This document shows, in pieces, positions 16,999 through 24,238 of a DNA stretch of 40,495 nt. Made by a program: the position numbers and the translations under genes. The first letter of the stretch is position 1; every line of letters begins with the position of its first letter. This stretch comes from DASXTB01 sp036505615 (GTDB taxonomy: Bacteria > Acidobacteriota > UBA6911 > JACQSX01), in contig DASXTB010000477.1 in the NCBI GenBank assembly GCA_036505615.1, positions 1 through 40,495 of the forward strand, read 5' to 3'. Under the pieces are notes generated by a model. The model was not told the origin of the DNA, searched no databases, and saw only the letters and a program-made list of their open reading frames with translations.

Positions 16999-17081
16999 GG
17001 GTTAGTGACCAGTTTCAAGTTCTCCTTACCATTGTGTCCACAGCAAGGCCAGGAACGTCAAGAAATCAGAACCGCGTCCCG

Positions 17082-18404
17082 TCAGGGCGCGCGCGGAGAA
17101 ATCTGGCGAAAAGAGGCATCGAAGGTGAAAATCAGACCGAAGACCAGCAGATGTTGCCCTGGCGTTAGACCCACTACGCCCGGCTGAAAGTCCTTGAAGA
17201 AGCCTCCACCGTTCCCTTTCGAGTTATCGTAGCGGTGTTCCAGCCGGAGGATCGTCTGGGACTTCCGGAACGGGACGCGGTATTCGAGCGTGCTGGTGAT
17301 CGCCTTGACGGACTGCTCGAAACCGGTCCAGCGGCCATCACGGTCCCAGGCGAACTCGGGGCGAACCGTCACGCTCCATGGTCCATGGACCACCCAGTGC
17401 AGCGGCGCCTGTGCGGCCGTCCATAAGGCGCGCGGGTTGCCGGCCGCATCAACGCGTTCTGTGCCGATCTGGAATTCGAAGGCAGCGGTAAATCGATCTG
17501 TCTTGCGCTCCACGATGCTGTCGGAAAAGAAGCGCCAGTGCTGCAGCGACGTATTCGATTGATGAGGACCGTACAGGATGGTTTCTTTCACCGTGATTTG
17601 ATCATTCGCCTTGAAGGCGAGTTGGCCGCCGGAGCTCGGAACGTTATTCGCGTGCGCGAGGTGCCAATATCCATTGAGTACGAACACCGTTGCCATCAGC
17701 TTCTTACTGACCGGGTAAGCGGCATTCACGCCGAGCATCAGATAGGGCGTGTAGTCGGCCGCCCACGGTCGCGTGTAGTTGAAGTTGTCTTTGGCGTACA
17801 GCGAGTCGTAACCGATGAAGCTGCTAAAAATCCCACCTTGCAGCGTGAGGCCGCTGCCGACCGGCGCAAGGTAAGAGACGTTGGTCGGGCCGAGGTGACG
17901 GAGCCAGTCGGCACCGGCAATATTAGGCGCTGTTGCGGAAAACCCGAAGATCTCGGAGTCTTTGCCCCCATGGCCCGTCAGCTCCAACCCCCAGCGTGAC
18001 GACTCGGAGGCCTGCTTCCTGAAGTAGCCTCCCGCCATGTTTACATTCAGTTCATCGACACGCGGGGTCGTGCCGCGATTACGGAACAGATGATTGGATG
18101 GCGAGTTGTAGTCCTTCAAGTAACCGAGATCGAAAAAGCCGCCGAACTGCCATACGGGCTTCGACGGCTCCGTCTGCGATTGTTGGGATGATGTCTTCGG
18201 CGCGGGCTGCTGCTCTTGCGGCTGCACAGGCGCGCTCGCGGAGGACTCCACCCAGGCCTGTGTAAAAACCTCAGGCAAGACCGCGAGTGGTAAATCCTGC
18301 ATGACGCCATCAATGCTGCCAATAGTTGACCGGGCATTCGCAATCGATGAGATCGCTAAAAGCACCAGCACAAGAATCAAACGATTAGCTTTCATGAGAC
18401 GCAT
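17082..18404 (-). CDS. BBP2-family outer membrane beta-barrel porin in the kdp operon
   Basis: 440 aa; ATG 18404 has GGGAG 8 bases upstream, preferred over GTG 18413 and ATG 18395. The signal peptide RLILVLVLLAISSIANA is followed by a Pro/Gln/Ser-rich linker (about residues 48-80). The barrel begins VWQFGGFFDLGYLKDYNSPS and shows alternating strands such as WGLELTGHGGKDS, LTLQGGIFSSFIGYDSLY and TILRLEHRYDNSKG. It matches the putative OmpL-like beta-barrel porin-2 group common in Acidobacteriota. It lies between kdpC (175 bases upstream) and the KdpD-N genes, so it may provide outer-membrane passage for K+ under K+ limitation. That role is inference. Confidence 0.82.
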   Translation of the reverse strand: MRLMKANRLILVLVLLAISSIANARSTIGSIDGVMQDLPLAVLPEVFTQAWVESSASAPVQPQEQQPAPKTSSQQSQTEPSKPVWQFGGFFDLGYLKDYNSPSNHLFRNRGTTPRVDELNVNMAGGYFRKQASESSRWGLELTGHGGKDSEIFGFSATAPNIAGADWLRHLGPTNVSYLAPVGSGLTLQGGIFSSFIGYDSLYAKDNFNYTRPWAADYTPYLMLGVNAAYPVSKKLMATVFVLNGYWHLAHANNVPSSGGQLAFKANDQITVKETILYGPHQSNTSLQHWRFFSDSIVERKTDRFTAAFEFQIGTERVDAAGNPRALWTAAQAPLHWVVHGPWSVTVRPEFAWDRDGRWTGFEQSVKAITSTLEYRVPFRKSQTILRLEHRYDNSKGNGGGFFKDFQPGVVGLTPGQHLLVFGLIFTFDASFRQISPRAP

Positions 18405-18579
18405 CCATGACACTCCCTTTTTGCGCTCATCCGGATGAGCAGTCAGCGGGCCGCGGGAATAACAAGCAGGCCTTTGATGGTTTTTTAAAATTCAAATTGG
18501 AATTCAGGAGATGTTCTTCAGGCATTCGAGCTCACCGTCGGCGGGCTATCGAAAATATCTCTCTTTGTTCCTTGTCAGA

Positions 18580-19164
18580 TTACTTGTGCATAGGGAACTG
18601 TTTGTCGAGCGCCAGATTTAGCATAAATACGTTGAGGCGTGGCTCACCGAGAAAACCCAGGCGTCGGACCTCGGTGTTGCTGGCAATCAAGACCTCGATT
18701 TGATCGCGAGGAATTCCCCGGGTTTTGGCGATGCGCGGCGCCTGGGCCTCCGCTGAAGCAGGGCTGATGTCGGGATCAAGTCCACTACCTGAAGCAGTAA
18801 CCAGGTCTGACGGGATCGGGCCTGAATAGTCCGGGTTTTCCTTATGGAACTTGTCGATGGAAGCCTTCACCCGGTCGATCAGCTTTTGGCTGGTGGGGCC
18901 GTAGTTCGAGCCTCCCGATGCGCTTGCGTCGTACCCGTCGTTGCCCGCTGCGGAAGGTCGAGGTTGGAAGTATTCCGGCTTGGTGAAGCTCTGGCCGATG
19001 AGATAAGAACCCACTACACGCCCGTCCACCGATACCAGGCTGCCGTTGGCTTGCCTGGGGAAGAGCAATTGACAGAGGCCGGTCATTAAGCCGGGATAAA
19101 CCAACCCCGTAAGGACCGTAAAAACGATAGTGATGCGAAGCGCGGTTGTCATTTGTTGCCACAT
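18580..19164 (-). CDS. kdpC: Potassium-transporting ATPase subunit KdpC
   Basis: 194 aa. There is one N-terminal membrane helix (ALRITIVFTVLTGLVYPGLM), then a periplasmic domain with GSLVSVDGRVVGSYLIGQ, FTKPEYFQPRPSAAG, ASGGSNYGPTSQKL, a DLVTASGSGLDPDISPASA block and IARTRG-like AKTRGIP. It is the stabilising, catalytic-chaperone subunit of the high-affinity K+ P-type ATPase, associated with KdpB. The 165 bases between kdpB and kdpC hold an unusual CTCTCAG tandem repeat, a larger gap than usual in kdp operons. Confidence 0.96.
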   Translation of the reverse strand: MWQQMTTALRITIVFTVLTGLVYPGLMTGLCQLLFPRQANGSLVSVDGRVVGSYLIGQSFTKPEYFQPRPSAAGNDGYDASASGGSNYGPTSQKLIDRVKASIDKFHKENPDYSGPIPSDLVTASGSGLDPDISPASAEAQAPRIAKTRGIPRDQIEVLIASNTEVRRLGFLGEPRLNVFMLNLALDKQFPMHK

Positions 19165-19325
19165 AGGTGCTAGCTCTCAGCTCTCAGCTCTCAGGTCTCA
19201 GGTCTCAGCTCTCAGCCGTCAGCTCTCAGCGATCAGCTCTCAGCTTTTCAGCTTTCAGCGTCGACTGTCAGCCTCAGGCTGTTGCTGATTGCTGAGGGCT
19301 GATTGCTGACTGCTAATTGCTGATC
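19165..19325. repeat. CTCTCAGCT / TGCTGATTGC imperfect tandem repeat between kdpB and kdpC
   Basis: About 160 bases are made mostly of 7-base units (AGCTCTC, AGGTCTC, AGCCGTC, AGCGATC), ending in a second register of GCTGATTGCTGA-type units. It has little stable secondary structure and no open frame. It occupies the whole kdpB-kdpC spacer inside an operon, where it could lower kdpC expression or give length-variable spacing. Confidence 0.75.
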
Positions 19326-19328
19326 GCT

Positions 19329-21449
19329 CTACGCGAGCTTCACCCATACCAACAGCTGGTCGATAACCCAGATTCCGGGAAACGGGGCGATGATGCCGCC
19401 CACTCCGTAGATCATCAGGTTGCGCCACAACAGCGTTGCCGCTCCTTGGGGTTTGTATTTCACACCGCGCAACGCCAGCGGAACGAGGGCGATAATAATC
19501 AACGCGTTAAAGATCACAGCCGCCAGTACCGCGCTCTGCGGCGTGTGAAGCCGCATGATATTCAAATGCCCCAACGATGGGTACGTGCTCATGAACATGG
19601 CGGGGATGATGGCAAAGTACTTGGCCACATCATTGGCAATGGAAAACGTAGTCAACGCACCCCGTGTGATCAGCAACTGCTTGCCGATTGCCACGACCTC
19701 GATAAGCTTCGTCGGATTGCTGTCAAGGTCGACCATGTTGCCGGCCTCTTTGGCAGCCATGGTTCCTGTGTTCATGGCTACACCCACGTCCGCCTGAGCT
19801 AAGGCTGGAGCATCATTGGTGCCGTCGCCTGTCATGGCGACCAGACGGCCTTGCGCCTGCTCTTTCTTGATGTACTCGAGTTTTTCCTTGGGTGTGGCCT
19901 GTGCCAGGAAGTCGTCTACTCCTGCCTCGCCGGCGATGGCTGCGGCGGTGAGCGGGTTGTCGCCGGTGATCATTACTGAGCGGATCCCCATGGCGCGAAG
20001 CTGGGCCAGGCGCTCCTTCATCCCGCCTTTGACGACATCCTTCAGGTGAACGATGCCCAGGAGCCGAGGGCCGTCGGCGACTGCGAGCGGAGTTCCTCCC
20101 GTCCGGGAGATGCGATCTGATACTCCCGCAAAGTCATCCGGTGCCTTACCGCCTTGTTCTTGCACGAATTTGATGATGGCGTCGGTTGCCCCTTTTCGCA
20201 GCCGGCGGCCATCCAAGTCGGCGCCGCTCATGCGCGTGTAGGCTGAAAACGGGATGAATTGCGCTTCCTGTTGAGACATTTCTCGTCCGCGCAGGCCATA
20301 CTTCTGTTTCGCTAAGATGACAATCGATCGGCCTTCCGGCGTCTCATCCGCGAGGCTGGAAAGCTGCGCGGCGTCGGCCAGCTCCGAGTCCTTCACGCCG
20401 GCGACAGGAATGAACTCGACCGCTTGGCGATTGCCCAACGTTATGGTGCCCGTTTTATCCAGCAACAGCGTATTGACGTCGCCGGAGGCCTCGACTGCCT
20501 TGCCGCTCATCGCCAATACATTGTGTTGCATGACCCGATCCATGCCCGCGATGCCGATGGCCGAGAGTAATCCTCCAATCGTCGTGGGGATCAAGCAAAC
20601 CAGAAGAGAAACCAGTACGGCTACCGAGGGCACACTGCCCAATCCTGCAGAGGAGACACTGTAGGCCGCGAATGGGTGCAGCGTGACAACGGCCAGCAGG
20701 AAGATCAGTGTGAGTCCAGCTATCAGAATATTGAGCGCAATCTCGTTCGGTGTCTTCTGCCGCTCGGCTCCCTCTACCAGCGCGATCATTCGATCGAGGA
20801 AGGTCTCACCAGGATTGGAAGTGATTTTGATCTTGATTTGGTCCGACAGGACTTTGGTCCCACCGGTGACGGCGCTGCGATCGCCGCCCGATTCGCGGAT
20901 CACCGGCGCGCTCTCGCCCGTGATGACTGACTCGTCCACGCTGGCAATGCCCTCGATGACTTCGCCGTCACCCGGGATAAGGTCTCCGGCCTCGCACAAG
21001 ACAATATCCCCAGCACGCAGCTTGGAAGCGGGCACCGTCTCGGTCTTGCGCTCGGCAACGATCCGCTTGGCCATTGAATCCGTTTTAGTCTTGCGCAAAG
21101 TATCGGCCTGAGCTTTACCACGCGCCTCGGCCATGGCTTCTGCGAAGTTAGCAAACAGCACGGTGAACCAGAGCCAAATCGCGATCTGGAGTTGAAAGCC
21201 GGTACCTTGTGCCCCAATAACCATGTCGCGAATTAGGAAAATGGAGGTAACCGCGGCGCCGACCTCCACTACGAACATGACAGGGTTTTTAGCAAGGGTT
21301 GCGGGATTTAGTTTTACAAACGACTCCCCGAGCGCCATTTGGAGGATTTCGGCGTCAAATAGGGGCCGAGCCCGCACCAGCTTCTTGGGAATCAGCGACG
21401 CAGGATCGCTGGCAATCGGCTTCGGAGGCGTAGCGACACTCGTTGACAT
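19329..21449 (-). CDS. kdpB: Potassium-transporting ATPase ATP-binding subunit KdpB
   Basis: 706 aa; ATG 21449 has GGAG 8 bases upstream, and a GTG directly before it is less likely. It is a type IA P-type ATPase: phosphorylation Asp331 in DKTGTITLGN, actuator-domain TGES (177-180; the Ser here is the inhibitory phosphorylation site in E. coli), CLIPTTIGGLL in the membrane core, KGATDAI in the nucleotide domain, MITGDNPLTA and MTGDGTNDAPALAQADVGVAM. It hydrolyses ATP to drive K+ through KdpA. Its start lies just 3' of the kdpA stop codon. Confidence 0.98.
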   Translation of the reverse strand: MSTSVATPPKPIASDPASLIPKKLVRARPLFDAEILQMALGESFVKLNPATLAKNPVMFVVEVGAAVTSIFLIRDMVIGAQGTGFQLQIAIWLWFTVLFANFAEAMAEARGKAQADTLRKTKTDSMAKRIVAERKTETVPASKLRAGDIVLCEAGDLIPGDGEVIEGIASVDESVITGESAPVIRESGGDRSAVTGGTKVLSDQIKIKITSNPGETFLDRMIALVEGAERQKTPNEIALNILIAGLTLIFLLAVVTLHPFAAYSVSSAGLGSVPSVAVLVSLLVCLIPTTIGGLLSAIGIAGMDRVMQHNVLAMSGKAVEASGDVNTLLLDKTGTITLGNRQAVEFIPVAGVKDSELADAAQLSSLADETPEGRSIVILAKQKYGLRGREMSQQEAQFIPFSAYTRMSGADLDGRRLRKGATDAIIKFVQEQGGKAPDDFAGVSDRISRTGGTPLAVADGPRLLGIVHLKDVVKGGMKERLAQLRAMGIRSVMITGDNPLTAAAIAGEAGVDDFLAQATPKEKLEYIKKEQAQGRLVAMTGDGTNDAPALAQADVGVAMNTGTMAAKEAGNMVDLDSNPTKLIEVVAIGKQLLITRGALTTFSIANDVAKYFAIIPAMFMSTYPSLGHLNIMRLHTPQSAVLAAVIFNALIIIALVPLALRGVKYKPQGAATLLWRNLMIYGVGGIIAPFPGIWVIDQLLVWVKLA

Positions 21450-21453
21450 CACA

Positions 21454-23268
21454 TTAACTCCATGTTGTGAAAAGCAGGGCGGAGAATAGTTTGCCCTCGT
21501 GCATCAGGAAGTGCTCGACAATGGGGCCAAGCGAGAGGGCCGGAAAGAAAGTCAGGGCCCCAACGATGATCACAGTTCCTACTAGCAGGCCGACAAAAAG
21601 GCCGCCGTGCGTGGGAAGTGTACCGCTGGTGACTGGAACTTTCTTCTTGGCGGCCAGGCTACCTGCCACAGCCAACATGGGAATCATGAATAGAAAACGG
21701 CCGATCAGCGTGGCCAGGCCGATGGTGAGGTTGTACCAGGGAGTATTCACGTTTATACCGGCAAAGGCGCTGCCGTTGTTGCCGGTCCCGCTGGTGTAGG
21801 CGTAGAGAATTTCGCTGAAACCGTGAGGACCGCCGTTGTTTAGATTAGCAATTGCGGCGCCGGGGGGATTCAGATAGCCGTTCTTGGCAAAAGGAATCAG
21901 GGAGCTGATTCCGCTGAAGAAGAGGATGCTGGCAGCCATGGCGATTAACGCCAACATCGACATTTTCACTTCCTTTTGCTCAATCTTCTTGCCGATGTAC
22001 TCGGGCGTGCGGCCCACCATCAATCCGGCGATAAAAACACCGACGATGGCAAACAGCAGCATGCCGTATAGTCCGGAGCCGACTCCGCCGAAGACGACTT
22101 CTCCCAGTTGGATGTTGAACAGCGGGACCAGCCCGCCCAGCGGAGTGTAGCTGTCGTGCATGCTGTTGACGCTGCCATTGCTTGCATCCGTTGTTGCCGT
22201 CGCCCATAAGGCCGAGCTGGGGATGCCAAAGCGAACCTCCTTGCCCTCCATGTTGCCGCCCGCTTGGGTCACCGTGGCTGCTTGCTCCACGCCCAGACGG
22301 CCGAGTATAGGATTCCCGGCCTGTTCGGCGGAATAACACACAAACACGCCGGCCAGGAACAAGACAGCCATAGCCGCAAAGATCGCCCAGCCTTGTCTAG
22401 TGTCGCCCACCATCTTCCCAAATGTATAAGTGAGCCCCGAAGAAATCGCGAGGATTGATAAAAGCTCCACAAAGTTGGTAAGGGGCGTCGGGTTCTCAAA
22501 GGGATGTGCGGAATTGGCATTGAAGAAGCCGCCGCCGTTGGTGCCCAACATCTTAATGGCCTCCTGGGATGCTACCGGCCCGACCGCGATCGTTTGAGTG
22601 GCTCCTTCGACGGTAGTTACCTTCTGGTAAGGCTTTAGAGTTTGAGGGACGCCCTCAAAACAGAGAAAGAGCGCGAATACCAAGGCAAGGGGCAGAAGCA
22701 GATAAATTGAGGCGCGCGTCAGGTCGACCCAAAAGTTGCCAATGTGCTTTGCCTGCCGGCGCGCAAAGCCGCGCACCAGCGCGATCGCTACGGCGATCCC
22801 GGCCGCTGCGGAGACGAAATTCTGTACTGTCAACGCTGCCATTTGCACAAAGTAACTGAGCGTCGTCTCCCCGCCATATGCCTGCCAATTGGTGTTGGTC
22901 ATAAAGCTTGCGGCGGTATTGAATGCAAGGTCCGGTGTCATCGGGGTGGCATTGGCAGGAGCACGGCCCGTGCTGAAACCCATCGGGTTAAGAGGCAGAA
23001 AACCTTGCAGCCGCTGAATTGCATAGACGAACAGGAAGCTGACCAGACTAAAAACGATCAGCGAACCTGTGTACTGTGTCCAGCGCTGCTCAGCGTCCTC
23101 GCGAATGCCGCCCAGGAGGTAGATCAACCGCTCCAGTGGGTGCAGCAAGGGGTGAAGAAACGTGCGCTCACCCTCGAAGACGTGCGCCATGAAGAGGCCC
23201 AACGGCTTAGTGAGCGCCAGTAGCGCCAGAAAATAAACAACAACGTACAAAAGACCGTTTAAGGTCAT
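21454..23268 (-). CDS. kdpA: Potassium-transporting ATPase channel-like subunit KdpA
   Basis: 604 aa; ATG 23268 follows GAGGGGGA. About ten membrane helices. Four selectivity-filter-like segments are visible: FMTNTNWQAYGGE, KMLGTNGGGFFNANSAHPFE, the LGEVVFGGVGSGLYG loop, and LYAYTSGTGNNGSAFAG. These form the K+-selective pore of the SKT superfamily. A slightly long insertion around residues 320-375 (GNMEGKEVRFGIPSSALWA) is normal for the family. It lies 10 bases after kdpF and 4 bases before the kdpB start. Confidence 0.98.
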   Translation of the reverse strand: MTLNGLLYVVVYFLALLALTKPLGLFMAHVFEGERTFLHPLLHPLERLIYLLGGIREDAEQRWTQYTGSLIVFSLVSFLFVYAIQRLQGFLPLNPMGFSTGRAPANATPMTPDLAFNTAASFMTNTNWQAYGGETTLSYFVQMAALTVQNFVSAAAGIAVAIALVRGFARRQAKHIGNFWVDLTRASIYLLLPLALVFALFLCFEGVPQTLKPYQKVTTVEGATQTIAVGPVASQEAIKMLGTNGGGFFNANSAHPFENPTPLTNFVELLSILAISSGLTYTFGKMVGDTRQGWAIFAAMAVLFLAGVFVCYSAEQAGNPILGRLGVEQAATVTQAGGNMEGKEVRFGIPSSALWATATTDASNGSVNSMHDSYTPLGGLVPLFNIQLGEVVFGGVGSGLYGMLLFAIVGVFIAGLMVGRTPEYIGKKIEQKEVKMSMLALIAMAASILFFSGISSLIPFAKNGYLNPPGAAIANLNNGGPHGFSEILYAYTSGTGNNGSAFAGINVNTPWYNLTIGLATLIGRFLFMIPMLAVAGSLAAKKKVPVTSGTLPTHGGLFVGLLVGTVIIVGALTFFPALSLGPIVEHFLMHEGKLFSALLFTTWS

Positions 23269-23278
23269 GCAGTCCCCC

Positions 23279-23362
23279 TCAGAATTTCTCCGGACGTAAC
23301 AGGGCGTAGACCAAATAGCCAAACAGGAATAAGGCAGCAATGCCGGCAATGATGTAGTCCAT
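23279..23362 (-). CDS. kdpF: KdpF, small stabilising subunit of the Kdp ATPase
   Basis: A 27-residue single-span protein, MDYIIAGIAALFLFGYLVYA then LLRPEKF, the standard KdpF pattern (hydrophobic helix followed by LLRPEKF). The ATG at 23362 is preceded by AGAGG with 8-base spacing, and the TGA stop lies 10 bases before kdpA. KdpF stabilises the KdpABC complex like a lipid. It is too short for most gene callers. Confidence 0.93.
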   Translation of the reverse strand: MDYIIAGIAALFLFGYLVYALLRPEKF

Positions 23363-23403
23363 GCAACAGCCTCTTAATCCGGATTATCCATGACAATCCC
23401 GCC

Positions 23404-23487
23404 TTAAAGATGGTCGCAGGCCTTGGTAAAAGCCCAGCAACTGAGAAAGAATAAAATCGCGATCAACAGGTAAACCACGTCTGCCAT
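23404..23487 (-). CDS. 27-residue single-span membrane micro-ORF upstream of kdpF
   Basis: The frame reads MADVVYLLIAILFFLSCWAF then TKACDHL, stop TAA. GAGG sits 5-7 bases before the ATG at 23487. It is a second micro membrane protein, equal in length to KdpF but with a different sequence. It starts inside the last codons of the Usp-like gene (25-base overlap) and ends 41 bases before kdpF. Hydrophobicity, the ribosome site and the position inside the operon support it being real. It could be an extra Kdp subunit or a leader. I do not know of a named family. Confidence 0.7.
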   Translation of the reverse strand: MADVVYLLIAILFFLSCWAFTKACDHL

Positions 23488-23975
23488 TTCCGCCTCACAA
23501 ATCTGTAAAAGATCACGTCATGACCGTGTTGCTTAAGCAGCCCAGCCAGCCGCTGCTCTCTTGTTGGCCACAAGAGTTTCCTTCCGCCCAGCAATACCAG
23601 CGACTTGGATTTTAGAAATTCAATCAGGGTTCGCCTTTCATCACGGCACAGGACAAGAAGCGCGTCTGATTCCACACCGGCCGCGCTCGCCAGATCACAT
23701 ATTCGCTGCACGGTGAATTCGATGGAAACCGGCGGACGCTCGAGCGGCAACCGGTGGGGAACCGCTTGCAGCATGATCAAGCGAATTCGCGCGTTCAGGT
23801 AAGTCGTCAGACGGGCCGCTGCCTTCAACGCAGCCAGCGTGCCTTCAGTCGTAGTAAAAATGACGTTGACCTCAAGTCCGGCATCCGGGCCCGCGGTCGG
23901 AGCGGCAGAGGCAAGTGAAGATGAATAACCGAGCACCTTCGCGTCGCGGAATCCCTGTTCGTTTTCCTTGCTCAT
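23463..23975 (-). CDS. Usp-like small protein, first gene of the kdp operon
   Basis: 170 aa; ATG 23975 with GGAGG 8 bases upstream decides the start over a longer frame. After a disordered 35-residue N-terminus, the sequence EVNVIFTTTEGTLAALKAAARLTTYLNARIRLIMLQAVPHRL has the beta-alpha-beta pattern of a Usp/HUP domain. It continues FTVQRICDLASAAGVESDALLVLCRDERRTLIEFLKSKSLVLLGG. The usual C-terminal ATP loop (G-x2-G-x9-G-S) is absent, replaced by RKLLWPTREQRLAGLLKQHG. It is likely a non-nucleotide or degenerate Usp. As the first gene after the T-rich operator it is probably K+-responsive. Confidence 0.75.
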   Translation of the reverse strand: MSKENEQGFRDAKVLGYSSSLASAAPTAGPDAGLEVNVIFTTTEGTLAALKAAARLTTYLNARIRLIMLQAVPHRLPLERPPVSIEFTVQRICDLASAAGVESDALLVLCRDERRTLIEFLKSKSLVLLGGRKLLWPTREQRLAGLLKQHGHDVIFYRFVRRKWQTWFTC

Positions 23976-24005
23976 GCCCTTTACCTCCGTGCCAATCATA
24001 GGGAG

Positions 24006-24050
24006 CCGGCGGTAAGGAAGGCATAAGAAGTCTGTCAGGATTTCGTAAAG
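24006..24050 (-). promoter_or_regulatory. Candidate KdpE operator / promoter of the kdp operon
   Basis: Read on the minus strand, the element starts CTTTACGAAATC, continues CTGACAGACT and ends TCTTATGCCTTCCTTACCGC, 31 bases before the first operon ATG. It aligns without gaps to 33882-33926 (12 identical bases at the start, 32 of 45 overall by hand count). TTTACG and TTATGC, 17 bases apart, could form a weak -35/-10 pair. The T-rich to CCGC layout recalls the E. coli KdpE site upstream of kdpFABC. The function is inferred from position and similarity. Confidence 0.5.
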
Positions 24051-24075
24051 GTCAGGAAAAATGAGCACCGCTATC

Positions 24076-24165
24076 GGAGAGACGCCCTGTGGGGCGTCTC
24101 CTGCACGATGAAAGATTGCGCGGGAGATGGCCCCCCGGGCCGTCTCTCCAAAATGTCCAAACCCG
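24076..24165. repeat. Inverted copy of the GAGACGGCC palindrome cluster
   Basis: Hairpins GGAGAGACGCCCTGTGGGGC (24076-24101) and the pair GGGAGATGGCC/GGGCCGTCTCTCC (24122-24149) flank GCACGATGAAAGATTGCG. That spacer is the reverse complement of the spacer between the hairpins at 2889-2961. AAAATGTCCAAAC follows, the complement of the family flank. It lies between the kdp promoter and the 3' end of the NCS1 gene. Confidence 0.7.
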
Positions 24166-24238
24166 AGAGCTGTCCCGGAGGGACGGCCGATAATAGCCCA
24201 GCGATCATCGCTGGGTTTAGGAAGCGAAATTCCAGTTC

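Noticed and set aside
19165..19325. Possible CRISPR-like array (regular short repeats)
   Set aside because: The units are contiguous 7-base repeats without unique spacers, no cas genes lie nearby, and the units are imperfect.
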